Below are positions 36,878 to 45,309 of a stretch of DNA of 64,000 nucleotides, piece after piece. The stretch spans positions 1 to 64,000 of the forward strand of contig NZ_JAMHJQ010000004.1 of NCBI RefSeq assembly GCF_023534745.1, given 5' to 3'. Each line of letters starts with the position of its first letter. The first letter of the stretch is position 1. The stretch is from Streptomyces sp. 35G-GA-8. Lineage in GTDB: Bacteria; Actinomycetota; Actinomycetes; Streptomycetales; Streptomycetaceae. Position numbers and translations under genes: made by a program. Under the pieces are notes generated by a model that ran no database searches, was not told where the DNA came from, and saw nothing but the letters and a program-made list of their open reading frames with translations.

Positions 36878-36890
36878 CACGGAATCCGTG
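36878..36890. promoter_or_regulatory. 13-bp perfect palindrome between the two HtaA genes
   Basis: CACGGAATCCGTG is a perfect palindrome about a central A, 47 bp upstream of the downstream HtaA start. The spacer is 122 bp, so this may be an operator or small terminator. It does not resemble an iron box. Confidence 0.4.
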
Positions 36891-36952
36891 CGAAAAAGGG
36901 CAGAGTTGTGTGGTGGAGGGCGTGAGGGGTGATGAGGGGGTTACGAGGGGGT

Positions 36953-38392
36953 TTATGGCGTGCTGTCGCCGCGGCGCCTGCGGACGGCGACGGCCGTGAA
37001 GCCCGCCAGTCCCGCGACGACGAGCGCGCCCGCGCCGATCGCCACGTACGTCCCCGCTCCGGCGGACGACGAGGACGAGGAGGACGACGAGGCCGGGGCG
37101 GCGTCCGTGGCCGCCCCGGTGGAGGGCGCGGCGGACGGGGAGGCCGGGTCCTCCGGCGCGGCGGAGGGCGAGGCGTCGCTGCCCAGGTCCGGCAGCGCCG
37201 GTAGCTCGGCCTTCTTGTCGACGGCGACGGCCAGCGAGATCGGGTCCATCGCGGTACCGGCCGCGTAGAGGGAGCCGAAGGTCTCGGCGCCCGGTGAGGT
37301 GAGCGTCGCGGGAACCTCGGAGAGCGAGGCGAGACCGTCCTCGGGCGTGAAGTCCTTGGCCTCGAAGGTGACGAGCGGCACGGCCTTACGGGGCGGGCTG
37401 CCCTCGGCCGCGTCGAAGACATCCGCCGAGAGTGTGCCCTTGCCGTCCTTCACCCGTACGGCGACCTTGCCGAGGGTCAGATCCAGCTTGGCTCCGGTGA
37501 ACCGGACGCTGCCCGCGAAGGCGGCGTCGAGGGTGCCCTTCCCGGCATCGTACGTCCCCTTGCCCCGTGGGAAGCGGAACAGCGCGCCGCCGTCCTGGGC
37601 GCCGCCGCTCAGCGTCCATTTCCCTTGGGCGATGGGGCCGGTGACGTACTCGCGGTAGGTGCGGCGCACGCCCCAGTCGACGGCCGCGTCCTGGATGGCG
37701 TCCGTCGCCTTCTCACCGTCGCCGGGTCCGGACGCGGACGGCGCCGATGACTTCTTCCCCGGTGCGCCCGCCGCCTTGACATCCACGGACAGGCTGACCG
37801 GGTCGAGCGCTGTTCCGGCGGTGTAGTAGCCGGCGAAGGCGGTGGCGCCCTGCGCGGTGAGCGTCGCCGGGACGCGGGTGAGGACGACGGGACTGCCGCC
37901 GCCCTTCATCGCGATCCCGGAGAGATCGAGAGTGGCCAGCGGGACCTGGGAGGCCGAGGTGACCTTGCCGCCGCCCTTCGGCCTGCTGGTCATGTCCGCG
38001 TGGAGTGTGCCGCTGCCGCCGGTGATCCGGACGGTGGGACGGCTGATGGTGAGATCGAGTTCATGGCTGCCGTCGGCCTTGAGATGACCGAGGAACCGGA
38101 CCCCGCCGGAGAAGCCGGCCCTGAAGGCGCCGGTGTCCGGGTCGTAGGTGCCGGTGGCCGAGTGGAACCGGAACTGGCTGCCCACCGTGGCGGCGCCCCC
38201 GTTCAGCGCCCAACTGCCTTGCGCGATCGGCCCGGTGACATAGCCGAGGAAGGACGACTTGATGCCCCAGTCGAGCCGGCCGCCCTGCACCGTACGGTCG
38301 GCGGCCCCCGCGCCGGCGGCCGGCAGCAGGGCCATCGGCAGCGCCATGAGCAGCGCGACGACGAAGGCGCGCAGGGATCTGAAGGACAGCAT
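36953..38392 (-). CDS. HtaA-domain heme-binding membrane protein
   Basis: The 479-residue exported protein has a signal peptide (LRAFVVALLMALPMALLPAA), two HtaA domains (about 30-200 and 215-390), then a Ser/Pro/Ala-rich linker with a run of ten serines. A membrane helix and RRRRGD tail follow; no LPxTG-like motif is present, so it is anchored by the helix. Domain 1 keeps Tyr, His (VRFLGH) and the later Tyr. In domain 2 the His position is alanine (VRFTGAKL). ATG 38392 follows GGGAG. It reads away from hmuT across a shared iron box, and probably hands heme to HmuT. Confidence 0.88.
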   Translation of the reverse strand: MLSFRSLRAFVVALLMALPMALLPAAGAGAADRTVQGGRLDWGIKSSFLGYVTGPIAQGSWALNGGAATVGSQFRFHSATGTYDPDTGAFRAGFSGGVRFLGHLKADGSHELDLTISRPTVRITGGSGTLHADMTSRPKGGGKVTSASQVPLATLDLSGIAMKGGGSPVVLTRVPATLTAQGATAFAGYYTAGTALDPVSLSVDVKAAGAPGKKSSAPSASGPGDGEKATDAIQDAAVDWGVRRTYREYVTGPIAQGKWTLSGGAQDGGALFRFPRGKGTYDAGKGTLDAAFAGSVRFTGAKLDLTLGKVAVRVKDGKGTLSADVFDAAEGSPPRKAVPLVTFEAKDFTPEDGLASLSEVPATLTSPGAETFGSLYAAGTAMDPISLAVAVDKKAELPALPDLGSDASPSAAPEDPASPSAAPSTGAATDAAPASSSSSSSSSAGAGTYVAIGAGALVVAGLAGFTAVAVRRRRGDSTP

Positions 38393-38462
38393 CGAAGTCA
38401 CTCCCACGTCTGACGAGCAGGGACGGCGGGCCCGGACGCGGAACAGCCCCGGGCCTGACGAG

Positions 38463-38481
38463 CAAGGTAAGGCTAACCTAA
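38463..38481. promoter_or_regulatory. Iron box between htaA-like and hmuT genes
   Basis: CAAGGTAAGGCTAACCTAA matches 16 of 19 positions of the DtxR/DmdR1 consensus. It lies 71 bp before the HtaA gene start (38392, leftward) and 117 bp before hmuT (38598, rightward), so one site may control both directions. Confidence 0.88.
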
Positions 38482-38597
38482 GTTATCTTCAACCTGTGCT
38501 GGAACCCCTCCCCACGGAAACCCCGGCCGAACCACTCGACGGCTCGCCAGCTCGACAGCTCGACGGTTCGACAGCTCGACTCGACAGAACGAACAGG

Positions 38598-39716
38598 ATG
38601 GTGCGCTCGGTGCGCAGATCACGCCTCACGGGCGCCTTTCTCTCCCTCATCGCCCTCTCCCTCGCTCTGACCGGCTGCGGTTCCGGCGGCGCAAGCGGAA
38701 GCGGAGACGGTACGGATACGACCGACGCGAAGCGGAACCCGACGCCCACAGCCGCCGCCGACCGGGTGGAGCCACTGGCCGCCGCGCCCGTGCCCCGGCT
38801 GCCCGTCACCGTCAACTCCGCCGACGGCGCGAAGGTCACGATCACCTCGGCGGACCGGATCGTGCCGCTGACCGGATCGCTGAGCGAGATCGTCTTCACA
38901 CTCGGCCTCGGCGAGCGGGTCGTCGCCCGCGACATCACCGCCACCTTCGAACAGGCCGCGAAACTGCCGGTGGTGACCAGGGCGCACGATGTCTCGGCGG
39001 AGGGCGTGCTGTCGCTCGGGCCGACGCTCGTCCTCGCCGACACCACCACGGGCCCCGCCGAGGCCATCGGCCAGATCCGGGACGCGGGCATTCCGCTGGT
39101 CGTCGTCGACCCGGCGAAGAGCCTCGACGATGTCGGGACGCGGATCGACGCGGTGGCCGGCGCGCTGGGTGTACCGATGGCGGGCGCCGAGCTGAAGAAG
39201 CGTACGGAGGAACGGATCGACGCCGTACGCGACGAGATCCCGACGGATGAGCAGAGCACGCGGGGCAGCGGCAAGGACAGTGGGAAGGGCGGCGGCAATG
39301 GCAGTGGGAAGGGCGGAGGGAAGGATGGCGGGAAGCCGCGCGTGGCCTTCCTGTATCTGCGCGGCTCGGCCTCCGTCTATCTGCTCGGCGGCCGTGAATC
39401 CGGGGCGAGTTCACTGCTGGAAGCGGCAGGCGCGCTCGACGCGGGCAAGGAGTCGGGGCTGACCAAGGACTTCACCGCGATCACGAGCGAGGCACTGGCG
39501 AAGGCCGCGCCCGACGCGATCCTCGTCATGACCAAGGGGCTCGACTCGGTGGGCGGGGTGGACGGCCTGGTGAGGATCCCCGGCATCGCCGAGACACCGG
39601 CGGGCATGGACCGCAGGGTCATCACGGTCGACGACGGAGTGCTGCTGAACTACGGTCCGCGCACGGACGAGGTGCTGCGGTCGATCGTCAAGCAGCTGTA
39701 CGCGGACGGGAAGTGA
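38598..39716 (+). CDS. hmuT: Heme ABC transporter substrate-binding lipoprotein
   Basis: The 372-residue lipoprotein has a signal with lipobox LALTGC and then a class III (TroA-like) binding-protein fold with characteristic segments DRIVPLTGSLSEIVFTLGLG and LGPTLVLADTTTGP. It should receive heme from the HtaA proteins and deliver it to the permease. A stretch at about residues 220-246 is made almost only of Gly, Ser, Lys and Asp, an unusual flexible insert. ATG 38598 is used; the upstream DNA has CTCGAC-rich repeats. It is first in an hmuTUV operon behind the iron box at 38463. Confidence 0.92.
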   Translation: MVRSVRRSRLTGAFLSLIALSLALTGCGSGGASGSGDGTDTTDAKRNPTPTAAADRVEPLAAAPVPRLPVTVNSADGAKVTITSADRIVPLTGSLSEIVFTLGLGERVVARDITATFEQAAKLPVVTRAHDVSAEGVLSLGPTLVLADTTTGPAEAIGQIRDAGIPLVVVDPAKSLDDVGTRIDAVAGALGVPMAGAELKKRTEERIDAVRDEIPTDEQSTRGSGKDSGKGGGNGSGKGGGKDGGKPRVAFLYLRGSASVYLLGGRESGASSLLEAAGALDAGKESGLTKDFTAITSEALAKAAPDAILVMTKGLDSVGGVDGLVRIPGIAETPAGMDRRVITVDDGVLLNYGPRTDEVLRSIVKQLYADGK

Positions 39717-39720
39717 CGTG

Positions 39721-40782
39721 ATGTCGGCGCTCACCGCGAACGCGCGTCGGCGACTGCCCGGGAGCACCACCCTGCTGACCGCGGGACTGCTCGGTGCGCT
39801 CGTCGTCCTCTGTCTGCTCTCCGCCGGGATCGGCGCGTACCACATCCCTCTCGGGGACGTCCTCGCCTCCGTACAGCACAGGACCGGGCTCGGCGGCTCG
39901 GCGCTCGACCGGGTCGGCGAGAGCGTGCTGTGGAACGTACGGCTGCCCCGCGTCGTCCTCGCGCTCCTCGTCGGCGCCTCGCTCGGCTGCGCGGGCGCGC
40001 TGATGCAGGGCGTGTTCGGCAACCCGCTCGCCGAACCCGGTGTCATCGGCATCTCGTCGGGCGCGGCGGTCGGTGCGGTGGCCTCCATCGCGCTGGGGCT
40101 GAGCTTCCTCGGCAACTGGACGGTGACCGTCTGCGCGTTCGTGGCCGGGCTCGCGACGGTCCTGCTGGTGTACGCGCTGTCGCGCTCCGGCGGCCGTACG
40201 GAAGTGGTCACGCTCATCCTCACCGGCATCGCGGTGAACGCGTTCGCCGGAGCGCTGATCGGACTCTTCATCTTCTTCGCGGACAACGCGCAGATCACCC
40301 AGATCACCTTCTGGCAGCTCGGTTCGCTGGCCCAGGCGACCTGGCCCAAGGTGCTCGCGGTGCTGCCGTGCGCGCTGGCGGGTCTGGCCCTGGCGCCCTT
40401 CTACGCGCGGCGGCTGGACCTTCTCGCCCTCGGTGAACGGTCGGCCCGTCATCTGGGGGTGGAGGTGGAGCGGCTCCGTATGGTGCTGGTGCTGGTCGTC
40501 GCGCTGCTCACGGCGGCGGCGGTCGCGGTGGCCGGGATCATCACGTTCGTGGGTCTGCTGGTGCCGCATCTGCTGCGGATGGCGAACGGTCCGGGCCATC
40601 GCTTCCTGGTCCCGGGCAGCGCGCTCGGCGGCGCGCTGGCCCTGGTCGCGGGCGATCTGGCGGCCCGTACGGTCGCGGCCCCGGCGGAACTCCCCCTGGG
40701 CGTACTGACCGCGCTCTTCGGCAGCCCGTTCTTCTTCTGGTTGCTGCGCAGGACTCGTCGCAAGCAGGGAGGCTGGGCATGA
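39721..40782 (+). CDS. hmuU: Heme ABC transporter permease (FecCD family)
   Basis: The 353-residue inner-membrane protein has about ten helices of the FecCD/BtuC family, with conserved RLPRVVLALLVGASLGCAG, NPLAEPGVIGISSGA and the late GLLVPHLLRM segment. It forms the channel for heme import. ATG 39721 is seven bases after GGGAAG and four bases after the hmuT stop, so it is translationally coupled. Its stop overlaps the start of a 13-codon frame that bridges to hmuV. Confidence 0.93.
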   Translation: MSALTANARRRLPGSTTLLTAGLLGALVVLCLLSAGIGAYHIPLGDVLASVQHRTGLGGSALDRVGESVLWNVRLPRVVLALLVGASLGCAGALMQGVFGNPLAEPGVIGISSGAAVGAVASIALGLSFLGNWTVTVCAFVAGLATVLLVYALSRSGGRTEVVTLILTGIAVNAFAGALIGLFIFFADNAQITQITFWQLGSLAQATWPKVLAVLPCALAGLALAPFYARRLDLLALGERSARHLGVEVERLRMVLVLVVALLTAAAVAVAGIITFVGLLVPHLLRMANGPGHRFLVPGSALGGALALVAGDLAARTVAAPAELPLGVLTALFGSPFFFWLLRRTRRKQGGWA

Positions 40783-40822
40783 GCGCCGCTTCCCTTCCTG
40801 AGCAAGGTGGTTGGGCATGAGC
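40763..40822 (+). repeat. 22-bp duplication and bridging 13-codon frame at the hmuU/hmuV junction
   Basis: AGCARGGWGGYTGGGCATGA plus GC is present at 40763-40784 and 40801-40822 (19 of 22 identical). Both copies encode QGGWA-stop and differ only at synonymous third positions. The frame ATG 40779 to TGA 40820 (13 codons, MSAASLPEQGGWA) overlaps the hmuU stop by ATGA and the hmuV start by ATGA. It would keep ribosomes coupled across the junction. Confidence 0.6.
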
Positions 40823-41653
40823 ATCCGCGGTCTGTTCGCCGCGCGCGGGCGCGCGCTCCCCGTTCCCGTCGCCCCCGGCACTCCCCTCGCCGGGGTCCGC
40901 GGCCTCCATGTCCGGCTCGGACAGCGCGAGGTGCTTCGCGACGTCGGCCTCGACGCCCGCGCCGGCGAGGTGCTGGCGCTCGTCGGGCCCAACGGGGCCG
41001 GGAAGTCGACCCTGCTCGCCGCGCTGGCGGCCGATCTGCGGCCCGACCGCGGCGAGGTACGGATCGCCGGGCGCCCCGCGCACGACTGGTCCGCGCCCGA
41101 ACTCGCCCTGCGCCGCGCCGTACTCCCCCAGTCGGCCGCGCTCTCGTTCCCCTTCCCGGTGGCGGAGGTCGTACGGATGGGCCGGGCGCCCTGGGCCGGG
41201 ACGGCGCGGGCTGACGAGGACGAGGCCGCCGTCGCCGGGGCGATGGCGGCCACCGAGACCACCGAGTTCGCCGCGCGCCCCTTCTCCACGCTCTCCGGCG
41301 GCGAGCGGGCGCGCGTCGCGCTCGCCCGCGTCCTCGCCCAGCGCGCCCCGCTGCTCCTCCTCGACGAGCCGACCGCCGCGCTCGATCTGCGCCATCAGGA
41401 ACTGGTCCTGCGGGTCTGCCGGGAGCGCGCGGCGGCGGGCGACGCCGTCGTGGTCGTCCTGCACGATCTGGGGCTCGCCGCCGCCCACGCGGACCGTACG
41501 GCCGTACTGCACGATGGAGCCGTCGCCGCCGTGGGACCGCCCATCGAGATCTTCCGTGACGAGCTGCTGAGCCGGGTCTACCGCCAGCCCGTCGAGGTCT
41601 TCCCCCATCCCCGGACCGGCGCTCCGCTGGTGGTCCCCAAGCGCGCTTCTTGA
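40817..41653 (+). CDS. hmuV: Heme ABC transporter ATP-binding protein
   Basis: The 278-residue ATPase powers heme import through the permease. It has Walker A GPNGAGKST (57-65), signature LSGGERARVALAR, Walker B LLLLDEPTAALD and the H-loop VVVVLHDLGLAA. Length and the RPAHDWSAPELA region are usual for HmuV. ATG 40817 overlaps the stop of a 13-codon bridging frame; AAGGTGG lies just ahead. It is the last gene of hmuTUV. Confidence 0.94.
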   Translation: MSIRGLFAARGRALPVPVAPGTPLAGVRGLHVRLGQREVLRDVGLDARAGEVLALVGPNGAGKSTLLAALAADLRPDRGEVRIAGRPAHDWSAPELALRRAVLPQSAALSFPFPVAEVVRMGRAPWAGTARADEDEAAVAGAMAATETTEFAARPFSTLSGGERARVALARVLAQRAPLLLLDEPTAALDLRHQELVLRVCRERAAAGDAVVVVLHDLGLAAAHADRTAVLHDGAVAAVGPPIEIFRDELLSRVYRQPVEVFPHPRTGAPLVVPKRAS

Positions 41654-41754
41654 CCCGCGCTTGACCCGGTCTTGGGATGCCCCGGGGACTGCTGTGACCT
41701 GCTCGTATCCGGGGGAAGCGGTGAGAGGTGAATCACTGCGCGAGGGGTCACGAC

Positions 41755-41773
41755 ACAGGTAAGGCTCAGTTAA
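41755..41773 (+). promoter_or_regulatory. Iron box upstream of efeO
   Basis: ACAGGTAAGGCTCAGTTAA matches 13 of 19 positions of the DtxR/DmdR1 consensus, with the AGGTAAGGCT half intact. It lies 82 bp before efeO, in promoter range, and suggests repression by iron. Confidence 0.7.
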
Positions 41774-41855
41774 GTTAGGGCCGCCTCACCGCCGCACTTC
41801 GGCGTCTTTACCTCACCACCTCAGCCGTCCTTCCGCCCGTTTTATGGAGCCCCGC

Positions 41856-43001
41856 ATGCGACCTGTCCGTCTCTCCGTCGTCACCGCCACCGCGGCGGTG
41901 GCCGCCTTGACCGCCGTGACGGGCTGCGCCGAGAAGAGCGACGCGAAGGCCGGTGACGGCGCCGTCCAGGTCACCGCGGCGGACGACTCCTGCGAGGTGT
42001 CGAAGAAGGAGTTCCCGGCCGGTCATGTGGAGCTGGCCGTCGAGAACAAGGGCACCAAGGTCACCGAGGTCTATCTGCTCTTCCCCGACGACCGGATCGT
42101 CACCGAGCGCGAGAACATCGGCCCCGGCACGAAGGCCAGGATCACCGCCGAGGTGAAGGCCGGTTCGTACGAGATCGCGTGCAAGCCCGGTATGAAGGGC
42201 GACGGCATCCGCCAGAAGGTCACGGTCACCGGCGCCGCCGCCGCCAAGCGCAGCCCGGAGATGGACGCCGCCGTCGCCGCGTACCGCAAGTACGTGCAGA
42301 CGCAGGCCGACGAGACGCTGCCGAAGGCCAAGGTCTTCACCGACGCCGTGCGCGCCGGTGATCTCGAAGCCGCGAAGACGGCGTACGCGCCCTCCCGTAT
42401 CGGCTGGGAGCGCACCGAGCCGGTCGCCGAGTCCTTCGGCGACATCGACCCGAAGGTCGACGTACGCGCCGACGGACTGGAGCCCGGCCAGAAGTGGACG
42501 GGCTGGCACCGGCTGGAGAAGGAACTCTGGCAGGACAAGAAGCTCGGCCCGGACGCCAAGGCGCTCGCGGACGCGCTCGACAAGGACCTCGCCGACTGGC
42601 GGCAGCGGGTCGGCAAGGCCGAGATCACCCCGACCTCGATGGCCAACGGTGCCAAGGAACTCCTCGACGAGGTCGCCGCCGGCAAGGTGACCGGTGAGGA
42701 GGAGCGCTACAGCCACACCGACCTGGTCGACTTCAAGGGCAATGTCGAGGGCGCGCAGCACTCGTACGAACTGCTCAAGCCGGTCGCCTCGAAGAACGAC
42801 CCGGCGCTGGTGACCGAGCTGGACAAGCGCTTCGCCGCGCTGAACAAGCTGCTCGACACCTACCGCGAGGGCGGGGGCGCGGACTCGTACGCCTTCACCT
42901 CGTACGAGAAGGTCGGCGAGGCGCAGCGCAAGGAGCTCTCGGACGGTGTGAACGCACTGGCCGAGCCGCTTTCCAAGCTCGCCGCCGCCGTCGTCAAGTA
43001 G
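41856..43001 (+). CDS. efeO: EfeO iron-uptake lipoprotein (cupredoxin plus M75 domain)
   Basis: The 381-residue exported protein has a signal with lipobox AVTGC, a cupredoxin-like N-terminal domain (about 35-125) and an imelysin/M75 domain with the conserved GWHRLEKELW (HxxE) motif. In EfeUOB systems it binds and hands over ferrous or ferric iron to EfeU. ATG 41856 is six bases after GGAG; the ATG at 41844 overlaps that site. It is first in an efeO-efeB-efeU operon behind an iron box. Confidence 0.94.
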   Translation: MRPVRLSVVTATAAVAALTAVTGCAEKSDAKAGDGAVQVTAADDSCEVSKKEFPAGHVELAVENKGTKVTEVYLLFPDDRIVTERENIGPGTKARITAEVKAGSYEIACKPGMKGDGIRQKVTVTGAAAAKRSPEMDAAVAAYRKYVQTQADETLPKAKVFTDAVRAGDLEAAKTAYAPSRIGWERTEPVAESFGDIDPKVDVRADGLEPGQKWTGWHRLEKELWQDKKLGPDAKALADALDKDLADWRQRVGKAEITPTSMANGAKELLDEVAAGKVTGEEERYSHTDLVDFKGNVEGAQHSYELLKPVASKNDPALVTELDKRFAALNKLLDTYREGGGADSYAFTSYEKVGEAQRKELSDGVNALAEPLSKLAAAVVK

Positions 43002-43012
43002 GGCCGCGCGCC

Positions 43013-44311
43013 ATGCCCTCCGACGACAGCACGGACGACAGCACAACGGACGAGAAGACCGAGAAGACCGAGAAGACCGCACCGTCCCCGCCGTCCCGCC
43101 GCGCGCTGCTCGGCTGGGGCGGTGCCGGGCTCGCGCTCGGCGCCGCCGCGGCCGGTGGCGCCGTGGCCGCGGTACGGGACGGTGGCACCGCCGCGCCCGC
43201 CGCCGAGTCCGGCGCGGCGGTCCCCTTCCACGGCCGCCACCAGGCCGGGATCGCCACCGACGTCCAGGACCGGCTGCACTTCGCCGCGTTCGACGTGACG
43301 ACCGAGGACCGCGCGGAACTGGTCCGGCTGCTCAAGGACTGGACCCGCGCCGCCGAGCGGATGACGGCGGGGCACGCGGTCGGCGAGGGCGCGTACGGCG
43401 GTCTCCCCGAGGCCCCGCCCGACGACACCGGCGAGGCTCTCGGCCTCAAGCCGTCCCGGCTCACCCTCACCGTCGGCTTCGGTCCCGGCCTCTTCGCCAA
43501 GGACCGCTTCGGGCTGGCCGAGCGGCGCCCGGCCGCGCTCGTCGAGCTGCCGAAGTTCCCCGGTGACAACCTCGATCCGGCGCGCGGCGGCGGCGATCTC
43601 TGTGTCCAGGCGTGCGCGGACGATCCGCAGGTCGCCGTGCACGCGATCCGCAATCTGGCCAGGATCGGCTTCGGGAAGGTCGCGGTGCGCTGGTCGCAGC
43701 TCGGCTTCGGCAAGACGTCATCGACCACGCCGGGCGCCCAGACCCCCCGTAATCTCTTCGGCTTCAAGGACGGCACCAGCAATATCGCGGGCACGGACAC
43801 CGCCGCCCTGGACAAGCACGTCTGGGTGTCGGACGCGGACGGCCCCGGCTGGCTGGCGGGCGGCTCGTATCTGGTGGCCCGCCGGATCTCGATGCGGATC
43901 GAGACCTGGGACCGTACCTCCCTCCAGGAGCAGGAGGACGTCTTCGGCCGGGACAAGGGCGAGGGCGCGGCGGTCGGCAAGGCGCGCGAGCACGACAAGC
44001 CCAATCTGAAGGCGATGCTGCCGACCTCGCACGTACGGCTGGCGCATCCGGACTCCCACCACGGGGCACGGATGCTGCGCCGCGGCTACTCCTTCACGGA
44101 CGGTACGGACGGCCTCGGCCGGCTCGACGCGGGGCTGTTCTTCCTGGCGTACCAGCGCGACGTACGGGACGCGTTCATCCCCGTGCAGCGGTCCCTGGCG
44201 CGCTCCGACGCGCTCAACGAATACATCCAGCACGTGGGTTCAGCGGTCTTCGCGATCCCACCGGGCGTCCGGGACAAGGACGACTGGTGGGGCCGGGACC
44301 TGATGGCCTGA
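43013..44311 (+). CDS. efeB: EfeB-type DyP peroxidase (deferrochelatase/peroxidase), Tat-exported
   Basis: The 432-residue heme protein begins with a charged region and twin-arginine signal (SRRALLGWGG). The active site is intact: GFKDG at 250-254 and the heme-ligand region SHVRLAHPD with RRGYSF. EfeB oxidises iron at the cell surface and may take iron from heme. The S. lividans homologue in an equivalent operon, DtpA, also helps copper delivery to the oxidase GlxA, so that role should be considered. It lies 11 bp after efeO. Confidence 0.94.
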   Translation: MPSDDSTDDSTTDEKTEKTEKTAPSPPSRRALLGWGGAGLALGAAAAGGAVAAVRDGGTAAPAAESGAAVPFHGRHQAGIATDVQDRLHFAAFDVTTEDRAELVRLLKDWTRAAERMTAGHAVGEGAYGGLPEAPPDDTGEALGLKPSRLTLTVGFGPGLFAKDRFGLAERRPAALVELPKFPGDNLDPARGGGDLCVQACADDPQVAVHAIRNLARIGFGKVAVRWSQLGFGKTSSTTPGAQTPRNLFGFKDGTSNIAGTDTAALDKHVWVSDADGPGWLAGGSYLVARRISMRIETWDRTSLQEQEDVFGRDKGEGAAVGKAREHDKPNLKAMLPTSHVRLAHPDSHHGARMLRRGYSFTDGTDGLGRLDAGLFFLAYQRDVRDAFIPVQRSLARSDALNEYIQHVGSAVFAIPPGVRDKDDWWGRDLMA

Positions 44312-44340
44312 CATCGGAATATCGGAAAGGGAGTTCCGAC

Positions 44341-45309
44341 GTGTTCGGAAACTATCTGATCGGTCTGCGCGAGGGCCTTGAGGCCAGTCTCGTGGTCTGC
44401 ATCCTGGTCGCGTATCTCGTCAAGACGGAGCGGCGCGACGCGCTGCGCCCCATCTGGATCGGGATCGGGGTCGCGGTCGCCCTCGCGCTCGGCTTCGGCT
44501 TCGGGCTCGAATTCGGCTCGCAGGAGCTGACGTTCGAGGCGAAGGAGGCGCTCGGCGGCTCGCTGTCGGTCCTCGCGGTGGCGCTGGTGACCTGGATGGT
44601 CTTCTGGATGCGGCGTACGGCGCGGCATCTGAGGGCGGAGCTGCACGGCCGGCTGGACGCGGCGCTCCGGATGGGGACGGGCGCGCTGGTCGCGACGGCG
44701 TTCCTGGCCGTGGGCCGGGAGGGTCTGGAGACCGCGCTGTTCGTCTGGGCGTCGGTACGGGCCTCCTCCGACGGCAGCCACGCACCACTGATCGGTGTGC
44801 TGCTCGGAATCGCGAGCGCGGTGGTGCTCGGCTGGCTCTTCTACCGGGGCGCGCTGCGCATCAATCTGGCCAAGTTCTTCACCTGGACCGGCGGGATGCT
44901 GGTGATCGTCGCGGCGGGTGTGCTCGCGTACGGCGTCCACGACCTCCAGGAGGCACGCTTCCTGGGCGGCCTGTCCAGCAAGGCGTTCGACATCAGCACG
45001 ACCATCCCGCCGGACAGCTGGTACGGCACGCTGCTCAAGGGCGTCTTCAACTTCCAGCCGGACCCGACGGTCCTTCAAGTCATCGTCTGGTGCCTGTATC
45101 TGGTCCCGACGCTCGCGCTGTTCCTGGCGCCGGTAGGGTTGGGCCCGGTCAGTCGGGGTCAAGGAGCAGAGGCGGCCGATGAGCAGGCGGGGAAGGCCGA
45201 TTCGGGCAGCGGCGGGGCTCGCGACGGCGACGGTTCTGTCGCTGACGGCGAGCGGGTGCGTGACGGTGCACGGGGAGCTGGCGGTACTGCCGACGGCCGA
45301 CCGGAGTGA
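44341..45309 (+). CDS. efeU: EfeU iron permease (FTR1 family)
   Basis: The 322-residue membrane protein has seven helices and both iron-binding REGLE motifs, R10-E14 and R126-E130, the hallmark of FTR1/EfeU permeases. GTG 44341 is eight bases after GGGAG. The last ~45 residues are Gly/Ala/Asp-rich and lie in the 131 bp that overlap, in another frame, the start of the following lipoprotein gene. The family normally ends near the last helix, so this tail is probably an accidental extension. Confidence 0.93.
   Translation: MFGNYLIGLREGLEASLVVCILVAYLVKTERRDALRPIWIGIGVAVALALGFGFGLEFGSQELTFEAKEALGGSLSVLAVALVTWMVFWMRRTARHLRAELHGRLDAALRMGTGALVATAFLAVGREGLETALFVWASVRASSDGSHAPLIGVLLGIASAVVLGWLFYRGALRINLAKFFTWTGGMLVIVAAGVLAYGVHDLQEARFLGGLSSKAFDISTTIPPDSWYGTLLKGVFNFQPDPTVLQVIVWCLYLVPTLALFLAPVGLGPVSRGQGAEAADEQAGKADSGSGGARDGDGSVADGERVRDGARGAGGTADGRPE

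Noticed and set aside
36878-36890. Palindrome considered as an iron box
   Set aside because: CACGGAATCCGTG does not resemble the TTAGGTTAGSCTAACCTAA consensus; kept only as an unassigned palindrome.
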